From Xylogone sp. PMI_703 (lineage: Eukaryota > Ascomycota > Leotiomycetes): 64,000 nucleotides of DNA. Below the pieces are notes generated by a model. The model did not search any database. It was not told the DNA's origin and was given only the letters and a program-made list of their open reading frames with translations. The translations under genes and the position numbers were made by a program. Shown here in pieces: positions 1 to 12,289 of this stretch (position 1 is the first letter of the stretch; each line of letters begins with the position of its first letter). The stretch covers positions 2,170,001 to 2,234,000 of the forward strand of contig JAJTUQ010000006.1 in assembly GCA_021399445.1 (NCBI GenBank). Reading direction: 5' to 3'.

Positions 1-474
1 CAAGGCGCTAGTAATCTATACCTAAAAGTAGGACTAAGCTAAAATCTGAATGTTGTTATCCCATCTAATCACTCAACATACTAAAATGGCTACGGCATAA
101 TGATGGATCTGGCGCAGACCTATGATATGATATTATTTCAGCTAACATAGATTTTTGTTGCAAATCTGATGGAGCTGCAGCTGTCTAATGCTGCACTTGC
201 AAAACTACACCATCCGTTGCGCATACTAAGTTATGACGTGCAGGTAATCATGCGTCATGTGCCGTATGAGTCGAGAAATGTGTAATTATGCGATTAGAGA
301 TACGTAGTACGTCGGACTAAGAAGTTATCCACATCGACAACGCATTTCTGTGACATTAAGTAAAAGGGGTTAAAAGTAAAAAGGCGGGAATATCGCAAAA
401 GTTAGAACCGGCATCAGGCATCGGAATAGCTTCAAAAGTCCAAAGAAGCCCCTTTTGAATACAGACTATTTGCT
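1..474. other. intergenic, no gene seen
   Basis: AT-rich sequence downstream of the riboflavin synthase stop. It has no open frame of useful length and no family match that I recognise. It probably holds that gene's 3' UTR and part of the next intergenic region to the left. Confidence 0.6.
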
Positions 475-1217
475 CTATTTTTTTAACTTCTCATCAACAA
501 GTCTCTCTACCATCTTCTGCAGAATAGCGATATCACCTCCGCTTCCAGAGCTGTTAAAATATCCTTCTACTGCCTTCTCTACATACTTCCCGATCTGATC
601 TGTCTCAACATTGACGTCATCTCCAGGCTTTTTACTCGCCATAACGACTCTCTCTTGTGTATACGCTATCAGCATAACCTCCCACCATCCTTCAACGTCA
701 TCGACCTTGGTAATTGTCAAACTAGCTCCGTCGAGTGTAATATACCCCTTCTCCACGACATATCGCAACACACCCCGATCCCGAGGCTGTAGGCGGAAGG
801 TGAAGGCATTTCCGTCAGGTTCAACTTTCAGAATTGTAGCAGTGGTATCAACGTGGCCCTGGACAAAATGTCCGCCCATCCGCGTCGTGGCTGAGACTGC
901 TCGTTCCAGGTTGACTCTGCTGCCTTGCTTGAGAGCGCCTAGGTTCGTTCTTCGCAGAGTCTCTGGGGCCACGCCGACTTTGAAGGATGATTTGTCGAAT
1001 TCTGTTACCGTCAGGCAGGTACCATTCACACTGATGCTGTCGCCGAGGTGGCAGTCTGGTAAAATCTCGGCCGCATTGGTAATGGTCAGTGAGGTGCCTC
1101 CAGTCTCATCATGAGAATTGAGCTCGGAGACGGCTTTTACATGTCAGTTTTCTCTGGAGAGGAGCTCAAGTTCGAAAGCATCTTACTTCCGATGATCTCT
1201 ACGATTCCGGTAAACAT
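475..1217 (-). CDS. RIB5: riboflavin synthase (alpha chain)
   Basis: Catalyses the last step of riboflavin synthesis: dismutation of two 6,7-dimethyl-8-ribityllumazine molecules to riboflavin and a pyrimidinedione. The model has exon 1 at 1187-1217 and exon 2 at 475-1133, with a 53-bp intron (1134-1186, GTAAGA..AAAG, CTGAC branch site). It encodes 229 residues, a normal length. The start is set by the hallmark N-terminus MFTGIVE, which appears only if the tiny first exon is used. Splicing restores EIIGTVSEL. Two lumazine-binding repeats are visible: VNGTCLTV near residue 46 in the first, and LDGASLTI near residue 147 in the second. MGGHFVQGHVD is also present. The next gene on the same strand, IMP dehydrogenase, ends 455 bp upstream. 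Identity is firm and the splice model strong. Confidence 0.95.
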
Positions 1218-1672
1218 GATGGAGAGATACGTTTTACAGCTATCGAGTTACTTTCTCGAAGGCGGCAGCAGCTACAATATACAAAAGCCTACTCTACCCC
1301 GCCACCGAGGTCCGGGAATTCGTTTACCCGGTTTGAAAAGAGCCTTTTCCTGTAAGATGAGGTGAGCGATTGTAATTGTTCTGTAAGCTTGCTCTGTAAG
1401 CTCCTCTACTCCTCAAGAAGTTCCAACTGTCATGATAGATTCATCATTCACACACTATTAGCATCTGTTTTACAAGGCAATGTCCAATTCCACGTTCATG
1501 AGTAAGCTATATTTGATAGAACTCCCAGCTCAAATGGGTTGAGAATTTGTTAAAGTTGCATTGATAATTGTCAAGTAAACTCCTTTCAACGCCACCCGTA
1601 TGAACAAATAGCCTGCCCTATCTCCTTTTTAAATCCCTTTTGACCACCATTTTCCAAGCTTTATACTAGTAT
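1218..1672. other. intergenic spacer RIB5/IMD
   Basis: 455 bp containing the presumed RIB5 promoter and the IMD 3' UTR. No recognisable gene or motif. Confidence 0.5.
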
Positions 1673-3570
1673 CTATGCATATAGCTTCTTTTCGTAGCTC
1701 TCCATGTTAACTCCACCTTCCAATTGAGCGCTCGCAGTTCTCAACTCGAACCGAGTGGTTCCGTTCTCTACAGATCTGTGTAGGTCAACGAGACTCTTCT
1801 GACCACAATCCTGTAGAGAGTGCTTCAATCCAGCTGCTAAATAAGGAACAAACTTTGTGATAGAACTATGATAGGAGTCAGTGGCTGACCAATATTATCC
1901 TAATAAGAAAAGAAACTTACCCTCTGTGAGCAACGGCACCAGAAACACCCTGTGCCACGAGCACACTGTCTCCTTCGGAGAAGTATCTGGCGGTTCCTGC
2001 ATTGCTCTTCTGGCTGTCCTTAGCACCTGCAGCGGCTTTCTTGTCTTGCATAGCATCAATGCTACCCATTCCTCGGTAGGCCTTGACAAGTTTACCTTCC
2101 CTGCTAACAAAGGATGTACCTGGTGATTCAGTAGTACCGGCAAGGAGACCACCCATCATGACCGTAGTAGCACCTAGAGCAAGTCCCTTGACAATGTGGC
2201 CCACATTCTGAACGCCTCCATCGGCCATGCAAGGCACACCGAATCTAGCTGCAAACGAGCTAACAGCATAAACAGCCGCGGCTTGGGGTCTACCGACAGC
2301 CATGACTTCTTGTGTGATACAGGCACTTCCACTTCCCATACCAATACGCAAGCCATCCACACCAGCTGCAATAAGAGCAGCAGCTTGCTCACGGGTGACG
2401 ACGTTGCCACCAATGACGTCAAGCAATGGGTATTTCTCCTTGATGTACTTAATCATTTCGATTTGATACATGCTGTTTCCCTGGCTACTATCCAACACAA
2501 CGATATCAAGGCCAGCATCGACCAATTTTTGGAGACGGATTTTATCCTCTGGTCGGGTACCGATGGCGGCAGCGCAAATAAGTTGCTTGGAGTCTGGAAG
2601 CTTGGAGGCGAGCGGGAAGTGAAGATTCTTAGTAAGATCAGACCGGGAGATCATAGAAACCAAGTTTCCTGCACTGTCAACAATAGGAAGCTTGCCCTTC
2701 TTTGATTTCGCGAGGATAGCGTTTGCTTCCAAGAGGGTTGTTCCGGCGGCAGCAGTAACGAGATCAGTGACCATGACGGAAGAGACGGGAAGGTTGAGAT
2801 CATCTTCGAATTGGATATCACGGTTTGTGACAATGCCGACCAATTTGGAGCCGAGCTTACCATCAACTAAGTTGAGAGTTAGCAATTGAAGCTTAGAATT
2901 GAGTTCGCCTTTCCAATGTGCTTGGTGCTGGATCTGTTTCATTAAGAGCATAATTTTCTCCCCACGACCTTGCGGTCGATACGGATGAACGAAAGTTATT
3001 GAGTTTTTTATTTTAATCATGAAGTCGCAGAAACGTCGAAATTAGAAGATGATAGTAGTACTAACCTGTCACTGGGAAACCACCAAATCCCCATTTCTCC
3101 TTGAGGGCTTTCACCTCACCAACTGTTGTGTTGCGGTCCAAGACAACGGGATCCAAAATAAAACCGTTCTCGTAACGCTTCACTTTTCGTACCATCTCTG
3201 CCTGCTCATCTGCAGAGCAGTTGTGGTGTATTACACCTAGACCACCCTGAAGAGCCATATGAATAGCCATTTCATGCTCCGTCACCGTATCCATAGGTGA
3301 GGAGACGAATGGGGTCTTCAGCGTAATCCGCTTGGTGACTGGAGACTCGAGATTGACTTCTGAGGCCGCAAAGCCAATGTAGCCCGGCAAAACCAAGAAG
3401 TCATTGTATGTCAATCCGCCGTTTGTGCGCGAATCAAGCAAAGTCTGGATATCAAGTCCATCAGAAGACTTGTATTGCTTGAGCACGTCAAGCGCGGTAG
3501 CGGGGTCCTGGATTTGGCTGCTACCACCAAAGAAGGACGCAGAAGCATTTACGCCGTTTGTGTGAGGCAT
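1673..3570 (-). CDS. IMD: inosine-5'-monophosphate dehydrogenase
   Basis: Oxidises IMP to XMP with NAD+, the rate-limiting step towards GTP. Model exons: 3066-3570, 1921-2866 and 1673-1865 (547 residues, normal for the family). Introns are 199 bp (2867-3065) and 55 bp (1866-1920). The joins give [17 protein letters not shown] and [14 protein letters not shown], as in other IMPDHs. The N-terminal part has [11 protein letters not shown] and [12 protein letters not shown] tandem CBS module follows (about residues 110-235). The catalytic loop is [11 protein letters not shown], with the nucleophilic Cys near residue 351. The last exon ends SYEKKLYA. The 3' half of the long intron stays open in frame with exon 2, so retention from an internal ATG cannot be excluded by reading, but the family alignment favours splicing. 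Confidence 0.95.
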
Positions 3571-4476
3571 CTTGACAAGAGAAGAAGACTGATCAATACT
3601 GTAGAATATATAAATTAACTAATACTTCTAAGCCGAGGATACAGATCAAGTAGTCGGCGGGTGGAAGTAACCTTCACCAAAGAAGAGAAAAAAAAAGTGA
3701 AAGCAAACCCCGACTGCTTTTTAATATGCGCTTCTGCCACCCTCTAGTGGCTAAAAAATTGCCTCACCGCCTCCAAAAGCGGGCAGTTTATCCATTAGTC
3801 AGGCATTCAGGTATCAAACCCTAACCATTGCGTGCGAAATCTTGGCATCCACAATAATTAGCCACTAGAAGCGCATATTTTCTATTCACCATATCTAAGG
3901 AGATACTTGGTAGATCTATTGGCATCAACCCCTTGCCCGTTTGGCTAAGTGCTAAACGTCTTACTCGTACTTCAGCGAACATGATATTCGTTTCTGCGAG
4001 GGCAGTTAGTTGAGAAGTACTTCCGCTTCTCTTTTTGCCAATTTTACCGGATAATGCTGATCTGCCATCCACCTGTATTTGGTGCAGTTCTTTACTTTGC
4101 TGAGGTGCATGAGAGCATGTGATTCCAGGGACTGCAAAAGAAAGTGTAGGCGAAGTGGGCCCATCCAAACACTACAATATATTATAACCCCGCCAACCTT
4201 ATATTTACATGGCGACCCTGCATACGGACCGCTCAGTTCAATCTCTTTCAAAGTAATGTCGCACGAGTTTGTATGCGGTCTCGGCGGCGAATTCTTGGAC
4301 TGAATCGTTTCTTGTCTACATTCTAGTATTCATGTCAAAGCACTATTAAGTTGTGCTGCTATACTGCATTGGATGCCATGTAGAGCATATTACATTAAAC
4401 GAGAGCACGTTTCAGCTGTATGCATGGAGTTCGGATATCCACTTGGAAAATGTCGCATTATTCAAGAATATACAGT
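3571..4476. other. intergenic, IMD promoter region
   Basis: 906 bp between IMD (upstream flank) and the PDX1 stop. It contains a poly-A tract near 3690 and purine-rich stretches, but no convincing coding sequence. A 115-codon minus-strand frame at 3821-4168 lacks an ATG start and any recognisable motif. Confidence 0.5.
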
Positions 4477-5547
4477 TTACCACCCTCTCCCCTGCATCTT
4501 CTCTTTAGGTTCCATTGCACCAGTGTTTATGCCTACCATGGCCTCTCCAAGATCTTCACTAACAGCAGCTAAGATCTTTGGGTCGTTGTAATGGGTTACT
4601 GCTTGGACAATTGCCTTTGCCCTCTTTGCAGCATCTCCAGATTTGAAAATTCCTGAACCGACAAACACACCATCACATCCGAGCTGCATCATGAGCGCAG
4701 CATCAGCCGGTGTTGCAATTCCACCAGCGGCAAAGTTGACCACTGGAAGCCTGCCAAGCTTTGCGGTCTCTTTCAATAGCTCAAATGGTGCTTGAATATC
4801 CTTTGCCAGTACGCGCAATTCGGTGTCGGTCATGCGTGAAGCATGGGCAATTTCTGCATTGACTGTCCGCATGTGCCGCACAGCTTCAACTACATCACCT
4901 GTTCCAGCTTCTCCTTTCGTCCGGATCATTGCTGCACCTTCGCTGATGCGGCGAAGGGCCTCTCCAAGGTTCCGGCAACCACAAACAAAAGGGACCTTGT
5001 AGGAATGTTTCTCGACGTGGTGAGCGTGGTCAGCAGGGGTGAGGACCTCTGATTCATCAATGTAGTCAATGCCAATGGCCTCAAGAATCTATAGATCATT
5101 GTCAGAAATACAAGATACAAACTACGATGGATGACTGACATACCTGGCACTCAACGAAATGACCAATTCTAGCCTTGGCCATGACCGGGATTGTAACGGC
5201 AGCCATGATCTCCTTGATCATTTTGGGATCTGACATTCGTGCCACGCCGCCTTCTTTACGGATATCTGCTGGGACTCGCTCAAGTGCCATGACGGCAGCT
5301 GCTCCAGCTTCTTCCGCTATTCTTGCCTTTGCAAGTATGAGTCACTAGTATCCAGATGAATAATAGGGTTTATGTCTGAACGAACCTGCTCAGCGTTCAC
5401 AACGTCCATAATAACACCACCCTTCAACATACGTGCAAGACCAGCTTTCACGGTGAAGTCAGTATTGCCATTACCATTCTGTGCGTTCTGCTCTCCGTTC
5501 GACGGAGGCAAATTGGACACAGCCGTGATTGTTGAGTCGTTAGTCAT
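4477..5547 (-). CDS. PDX1: pyridoxal 5'-phosphate synthase subunit PdxS/Snz
   Basis: Synthase subunit of the deoxyxylulose-independent vitamin B6 pathway. It makes PLP from a pentose phosphate, a triose phosphate and ammonia supplied by the PdxT/Sno glutaminase. Exons: 5386-5547, 5144-5326 and 4477-5088 (318 residues). Introns are 59 and 55 bp. The joins restore [17 protein letters not shown] and [17 protein letters not shown]. The two family lysines are visible, in VMAKARIGH and in [32 protein letters not shown] and GSGIFKS form the phosphate-binding end of the TIM barrel. The first 30 residues are a variable Asn/Ser-rich extension common in fungal members. The glutaminase partner gene is not in this window. 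It faces a FUN14-like gene divergently across 518 bp. Confidence 0.96.
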
Positions 5548-6065
5548 GGTTCGGCTTCAGGAAACAGTTCTAAATATGAGATATCTGCCAGAGACGAAGG
5601 AGCGGACAGTCAAGAGTATATAGGAAAGAAGGGTATGACTCTTCAGAACTGGGGGAAATGGGGTAACTGCTTATGTAGCTTACGTACGGGAACCTTCCTC
5701 AACGGTCTTGGAGCCAAAAAAAAATCGCAATCGGGGGTAGGAGGGGCAGTGCTACAGGCTTATCGATTGGCTATGCACATCTTATCTTAGCGTACCGAGC
5801 CGTGCTGACCCTCATATTCTCCATTGCCGCCTCCGTTTCCCCTCCGGTCGGTTTGCGTCGGCCTGATACGCCTAAACCGGAAGTCCTGCCCAGACGTCAT
5901 TTCCTGGCAACTACCAAGCTGGACGCCGACCACAAAAATTACAGTATAATCTCCATATCAATTGGGTCAATTACCTCCTGTAATATCGAAATCATCTATT
6001 TTTTCAAATAATTACCATCAAAACCACTCATACCCTCGCCCTGTATCAGAATACACGCCCTTGCA
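5548..6065. other. divergent promoter PDX1 / FUN14-like
   Basis: 518 bp shared upstream region. A poly-A run and a G-rich stretch lie near 5715-5745. No further gene seen. Confidence 0.5.
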
Positions 6066-6661
6066 ATGACATCACTTTTATTACGTCCGCTTTCTCGAGC
6101 TCTTTTCCGACCTCAAGCTCTTGGCCTGGGCCTTGGACTCTCTTTCACCTCCTTTCAGTTAGCTCAACAGCGGCCGATGCGATTAGACTCAGGCAATGGC
6201 TACAGCAATAATATAAATCCAATTACTTCTAGACGTCCGGCAATTCAAAGCAGCATAGACCCAAAGACAATACGGCAGCTAAGTACCGGCTCAGTATTAG
6301 GTATAGTCTGATATCAATTATGGAAATATGAGCGTGAGCTAGTGCTGATGAGTGCAGGACTATGTGGCGGCCTCGTTATTAGTTTCTTTTCAAGACCTTT
6401 AGCCCTACTATTAGGCGTACTCCTCGTTGGCATCCAGGTTCGTAACCATCCTGCTTTCCCGTTCACTAATCGGCAGATAAATCTAATAGCAAGTAGTGGA
6501 CATCGAGTCACGGAATCAACATCATACCATATAAGCAAATAGAGCGCTATGTCTCGAATGTGAACATCCGTTCCGTTCTTGAGGAGAACCCCGCCTTCAA
6601 GGTATCCTTCGGAATTACCTTCGCCTTGGCAGCATTCGTGCGATTTCCGGACATACAGTGA
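6066..6661 (+). CDS. FUN14 family mitochondrial membrane protein
   Basis: FUN14/FUNDC-family proteins sit in the mitochondrial outer membrane. FUNDC1 is a mitophagy receptor in animals; the role in filamentous fungi is unsettled. Exons: 6066-6300, 6358-6437 and 6497-6661 (159 residues), with introns of 57 and 59 bp. The third exon is read only if the acceptor at 6496 is used, which places VGIQW before a GINIIPYKQIERYV stretch typical of the family. The N-terminus is basic and hydrophobic (MTSLLLRPLSRALFRPQ), like a mitochondrial targeting segment. The membrane segment is about residues 79-105 (SFFSRPLALLLGVLLVGIQ). The C-terminus, FKVSFGITFALAAFVRF, is the second conserved hydrophobic stretch. 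I see no obvious Atg8-binding W/F/YxxL motif with acidic flank, so a mitophagy role is only possible. Confidence 0.85.
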
Positions 6662-7217
6662 TTAGCATTACGCATTGCAGGAGTTTGGGTTTCTATGTTC
6701 TAAAGCATTTACAGGAACAGGAAAAGTGTATTTTATATCTGAGCATACGGTATCATGTATAAAATAAGAATATGGTAATATTGAATTACCAAGAAGCATC
6801 TCTAGATGGGAAACTTTTGATATAATGAGAGATATGTCTATGTATTGAAATGATCACCATTGTAAGACTCGTCAGCTTTAGATGATCTTACTCGTATCCC
6901 AAAAGAGGAAACTATTTGTCTGTTGATTGAACTATTAAATCTCTTTTATGGCTTCTAAGATAGCAAGGATTCCCCGCATGCACATGTACGGTCCAAGCCG
7001 CGCCTGGAAGCCCTAACTATTGCATCCGTGTAGTATCATACATGTAGCCTTGGTATACAGATGCAGTAAGCAAGCTCTTTTTCCTCTTTCTTCTTATCTC
7101 ACCTAGCTCAGCCCTATGATTGGTTGGCTGCCCCCTTGCCATCCGGTAGCCCTACAGGGAACTCTCATACCTACTGTATATAGTTACTGTGCATAAGCAG
7201 CCCTACTATTCACCATT
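6662..7217. other. convergent 3' intergenic
   Basis: 556 bp between the 3' ends of the FUN14-like gene and DBP9. AT-rich, with no gene seen. Confidence 0.5.
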
Positions 7218-9127
7218 CTATTTCGATGACCTAGCTTTGAATGTTTTCAGTGGATCCGCCTTGCGTCCACCAAACCGCTTCCCTCTTTTCGCCATACGAG
7301 CTTTCCTTATCCTATTATCAGTTGTTTTCCTTAGGCTCACAAACCCTACATCACCATTGGTAATAGCCTTCCTGCCGTCTTTGGGTAGTAGATAGTCGGG
7401 AATGTGCTTTAGATGTGACTGGACCCTTGCTGGTCGCAGTTCACTATCATGTCGCAGGTGTTTTAGATCGTCCGGATTCTCTTCAAAATGGCGCTTCAGC
7501 TTCTCGCTCTTAATCAATTCCTCCCTAACTTCTCGACTTCTAGCTTCGCGGACAGCAATCTTGGTAACTGCCCGTAAAGCATCGCCCATTCTGTATCTGA
7601 AGGCTTCGATTTGTTTCATGTCAAAGTTATAGGGTTTGATCTCCTTGCCAGCTTTCGACTGGTGCCGTTGTATCTTCGAAAGCACCTTTTCGTCGTGCTC
7701 TGTAGATGGAATGCTTGTAGGCTTGTGTTTTCTGTACTCGTGTGATGGAATAACAAATGATATTGCCATGCCAGTTTTTCCAGCCCGTGCAGTCCTGCCT
7801 ATTCTGTGACTGTATGACTTTGAGGATGTAGGTAAATCGAAGTTTAGGACACATGCAACGTTCTTGAAGTCAATTCCACGAGAAACGCCGTATTCTTTAT
7901 CTCTTTTCGTTCGTTTTTGCTTCTTCCTCGTCGATTGTCGCGCATCCGCCTCTGCTCCAGCTTCCTCCGAATTTTCCGTTGCCAGTTCGGATTTTGAGTC
8001 TTCTTCATCGCCGAGAACCTCATGCTCATCAGAAGCAATTATGATATCATAGACATTCTTGTTGAATTCTTCGACAACGTGAATCCTGGAATTGACAGGT
8101 AGTTCTGAGTTCAAAATGCAGCTCCTGATGCCAAATTGCTCTAGGAATAATTTTAACCGATAGCATCTGTCGATATCTGCGACGAAAATTATACATTTTC
8201 CTTTGATTAACTTGAGTTTGAATATGACATATAGAAGAAGAAATTTCTCATCTTCAGCACATTTTACAACGTACTGGGTCACCCCTTCACCCTCTTCCTC
8301 AGGCTCCTCCAGTTTCAACACTGCTGGGTCCCGACAGAACAAGTGTTTCAAGGTCTCTACCTCTTCCGTAAGTGTTGCTGATACAAGGAAGTTTTGGCAA
8401 TTCTTTGGCAATGATTTCGAGACATTTTTAAGATCATCATCGTAACCGTACGATAGAACCAAGTCGGCTTCGTCGATGACAAGATGAGCGAGGTTATCCA
8501 GTGAGAGAGCGCCAGTATTAAGATTCAAAGCGGCGCGAGCAGGAGTAGCAACGACTATATCGGGCGCATCGGAAAGAATGGATCTCTGGACTTCCGGGGA
8601 GACTTTCTGAGTGAGATTCACAGCTGCGATATTTAATTAGCGCCTACGTATTCGCAGAAGATTTCTGATAACTGCATACCTCGAATATCTTTTGCGCAGA
8701 ATGCAGAGAATGACTCCACCGCTTCAAACACCTGCTGTGCCAATTCCCTTGTCGGAACCAAAATCAGTGATGACACATGTTGCGTCGAGGAATTCTGTGG
8801 TATATTAGCCAATTGCAAAGACTAGCTAGAAAGATCTTTCCAAACTTGTTTCGTCTTGAGGATTGAATGCAGAATAGGTAACAGGTATGCAGCTGTCTTT
8901 CCAGATCCAGTTTTAGCTCTAACAAGTAGGTCCCGACCTGCCAATGCAAGTGGTATCGCCTCAATTTGCACTAGAGTCGGGCTCTTGAAATTTTGTTTCG
9001 TTACGGCTTGAAGCAGAAGTGGATTTAAACCCAGATCTGAAAATGTGGCATCCTCTTTCTTGCTAGCAGATGAGTCTGATACTTCCACAGGAGCAGGAAC
9101 ATCGTTGGAATCCAATTTGCGCTTCAT
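7218..9127 (-). CDS. DBP9: ATP-dependent RNA helicase Dbp9
   Basis: Nucleolar DEAD-box helicase for 27S pre-rRNA processing and 60S subunit assembly. Exons: 8846-9127, 8680-8794 and 7218-8623 (600 residues), with introns of 51 and 56 bp. The first intron has a weak donor (GTTTGG). Motifs in order: Q motif [15 protein letters not shown] with SPTLVQ, Walker A AKTGSGKT near residue 75, LVPTREL in exon 2, DEAD box [18 protein letters not shown], and [11 protein letters not shown] charged insert rich in Glu and then Lys/Arg precedes [19 protein letters not shown], as in other Dbp9 proteins. The C-terminus is basic and ends KTFKARSSK. The start at 9127 ([11 protein letters not shown]) matches the family. 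An in-frame ATG at 9232 would add 35 residues. It lies 350 bp downstream of DBP10 on the same strand. Confidence 0.95.
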
Positions 9128-9477
9128 GGTTGATAATGGTGTGTAGTGGTGTTGCTTCCAGAGAGTTGCGTCGCTCTCGATAAAGATTACTTTTCTAAGA
9201 CGAGGTTTATCGCGGTCGCGTAAAGTTGCCATCCTGGTAAGTCTACCACCTCACAAGTCATGTGATCATGAGATACACCTTCCTTCGAAGGACTGGTCTC
9301 TCAAAACCAGATAAGAGTTAAGCGTTTTTTACATTAATTCTCATACAGGATTTCATTAATATATAGAGCAATATATAGACCTTTCTAATGCGCTGGCATT
9401 CAGTATTAATTGTTGACTGAAATGCCAGTCTCCAAAATAAGTCATTAATGCTATATGATATTAGCATCCACTTGAGA
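9128..9477. other. intergenic DBP10/DBP9
   Basis: 350 bp holding the DBP10 3' UTR and DBP9 promoter. An in-frame upstream ATG for DBP9 lies at 9232. A TCATGTGATCATGA stretch near 9258 is a weak dyad, not a recognised site. Confidence 0.4.
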
Positions 9478-12289
9478 TTACCTTCCCTTCTTTGAAGGTC
9501 TGGCATTTTTCGCCTTTCTTCTCTCGAGTAGCTTCCTTGCTTTTTGAATATCATCTGTGCTCTTAATCTCCCTCTTACCTTCACCGTCTTTAAACCTTCC
9601 AATTCTCTTTTCCTTTGCTTCTGCAACCCTCTTCTTCCGGACATGGTAATCATCCCGGTACTTATCAGCCTCCTTGGGAGCCTTTTCTTGTTTGTGCTTA
9701 TAGCGAACACCGGATGTCCCCGGGCTCACAGCCATTCCTGGCTTCTCAGCTTCCCCAACCTGTGGTAAGCGACCCAGCCTATGAGCCTTTCGCCATCTTT
9801 CAAACCGCCCACTCTGGAAAGTTGCGGCTATCTTCTGGCCACTCTCACCACGTATCATTTTCTTTCCTCTTGAACCATCCTCATCATTAGCTAAAGCCAC
9901 ATACTTCCTGGCTTTCTTATCCCATCGCATTCCCTTCGCACGACTCGGTTCAGCAAAAGATTTTCCCCCGTCATCATTGGCCAGATCCATAGTAAGTCCC
10001 CGTGCAGCTTCAATAAAATTAGAATTTTGCGATGCGGTATTGTATGAACCCGAATGAACACCATAACCACGTTCCTCAGCCGCATTGACAGTTTTGGGTG
10101 TATAATCCATGAAAATTTCGGAGTCTTTCCACGACAATGTGCGTCCTTTTCCCTTCTGGGCAGCCTTTGAAAACGTGATCTCGAGTTCTGAATCAGAAGC
10201 ATCTTCCATGCCATCATTGCCACCTGATACCGTAACTTCTAAGCCATCATCGCTGTTACCATCATCATGGTTTCCATCTTCTTCAAGACCATCCATAGAT
10301 GTGCCCTTGGCATCTTCTAACTCTGCTGCTACTTTCTCATCTTCTTCCTTTTGCCTCCGTGGGACAATTTTCTCCCTTCTTTGTCTCATCATCTCGGCTG
10401 CCTCGTTAAGTCTTGCTTTTCCTTTTGTACCAATTTCAAATATAGTCTCCTGAGGTCGAAATCCACTAATCCTAGCCAGCATATCCATTCTGGCTTGCTC
10501 TGCATCATTGGTCTCATTGTTAAAAAGTGGGTGTAGCTGCGCCCATCCTTTCGATGCCACAACCTCTTTTGATCGGGTAGCGCTTTCGACTGATGCGGAG
10601 TTCCGAGTTTTCATGTATAACTTCTCGCCTTTTGCTGCAACATTTCGTAGGACTTTGAGATCATCATCTTCAAGGGCTTTATTTACCCATTCCACATTGC
10701 TTTCTATCTTGTCTCTCTGTAGAGCACCCACACTCACATCTTCTGCAAAGCTAACATTACCTCCCTGCTCTCGTCCTAGAACAAGTCTTCTGCTAAGAAA
10801 AAGCTGCAAATCTAGTAGATATGGGGCATCCGAATCTCGAACTAGACTATAACTCCAACCGCGTTGACCAGCTCTTGCTGTTCTGCCTACTCGATGAACA
10901 AAAACTTTAGGTTGGGGGGGGAAATCGTAATTAATCACGTTCGCTAGCACTGGAATATCTATACCACGAGCGGCAACATCAGTCGTTAGTAAAATATGGG
11001 TCATCCCGCTGCGGAACTCCTCGATTTGGATCTTTCGAGCAGTTTGATCTAATGAACCATAGACATGAGAGCAAGCAAAACCAAATTTTCGACAAAGTGT
11101 TGCGAGGTACTCGACATGGTGTTTAGTAGCGGCAAATATAATTGTAGAATATTCTGTTGGCTTTGCCCTTCCGCCAAAGCCTTCCGTCCGTTTCCTCTTT
11201 TTGCTGCTGGATTCGGATTTATTTTGTGCAGCCTCCGGTGGGCCTGTGGGCATCTTAATGAGATCCGTCAGGATGTGTAGTAAAGCGCCTTCCTTTTCCG
11301 CACTTTTCACGCTAAAGAAAGCACTCTGTAAATCTGGTGAGACCTTGCTCTCCGCATCCAGTCGAACAAGACTAGGTTCATGGAGACCAGCCCTTGCAAA
11401 CTCAACTAAAGACTTAGGCAGCGTTGCTGAAAACAAAAGGGTCTGTCTTGACGTGGGTAAGGCATGCAAGATTTCCGTAAGCTGGGCGGCGAAACCCATC
11501 TCGAACAGACGATCGGCCTCGTCAAAGACTACATATTTCATTGAGGACAAGTCCAGCGACATCTCCACTTTCAAATGTAAAAATCGACCAGGAGTTGCAA
11601 TGATGATATCCGGATTCTGTGTGATATGCTCAAAATCGGTTTCGAGACTATCACCCCCCACTAGTAAAGCGCACTTTAGGTCTGTTCCTCGGCCAAATTC
11701 CTTTACTACCTTCAAAGTTTGCAGGGCCAATTCTCGGGACGGTGAGAGCACCAACGCTCTGGCCCCTACTCGAGCGCTGTGTGCTTTCAATTGTTCAATC
11801 ATGGGTAAAACGAAAGCAGCTGTTTTCCCGCTTCCCGTCCTGGCCATTCCAACAACATCCTTATTATCAAGAATAAGAGGTATTGCTTTCCGTTGAATTG
11901 GCGTAGGAACGGAGAAACCTTTGCGTACAATAGCCTTGAGAAGATTCGCGTTTAGACCTATTCTACACAATCAGAATATATTCTCAGTTATGACGAGCAA
12001 CTTCCTTACCCATGGTTTGGAAACCGCCACCCTTCTTCACACTCTTCCCTTTCAAATTGGAGGCTTTCCGATTCGAAGCAGCTTGCTGAGCCGCAATGAA
12101 AGCCTCATCTCCCTCCCCATCACTCTCAAGTCCTAGGTCTAAAATTCCTCCGGCATCAAGATTGTCCTGAGCATTGCTCGATTGGAGACCAAACTCCTCA
12201 TCTACAGAAGCCGAATCATTGCCGAACAACGACTTCGTAATATCGAAGTCGTTTTCTGAGAACGCCGGGGAGGAAGCGCGGTGGGGCAT
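9478..12289 (-). CDS. DBP10: ATP-dependent RNA helicase Dbp10
   Basis: Essential nucleolar DEAD-box helicase for pre-60S maturation. Exon 1 is 12010-12289 and exon 2 is 9478-11957 (919 residues), with a 52-bp intron (11958-12009). The acceptor is the second AG of AGAATAG, giving [17 protein letters not shown]. The start at 12289 ([16 protein letters not shown]) fits the family. An in-frame ATG at 12316 would add nine residues. Motifs: [12 protein letters not shown], Walker [56 protein letters not shown] and [10 protein letters not shown]. An acidic segment (about 640-690) is followed by the DBP10 C-terminal domain ([20 protein letters not shown]) and a Lys/Arg-rich tail. It is divergent, over 278 bp, from a membrane protein gene. 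Confidence 0.96.

Noticed and set aside
611..1114. 167-codon plus-strand frame
   Set aside because: Antisense shadow of riboflavin synthase exon 2, with no family features.
2867..3020. N-terminal extension of the IMD second exon
   Set aside because: It is the open 3' half of the 199-bp intron; the spliced join restores the conserved CBS entry sequence.
3821..4168. 115-codon minus-strand frame
   Set aside because: Opens at TTG rather than ATG and shows no domain or splice support.
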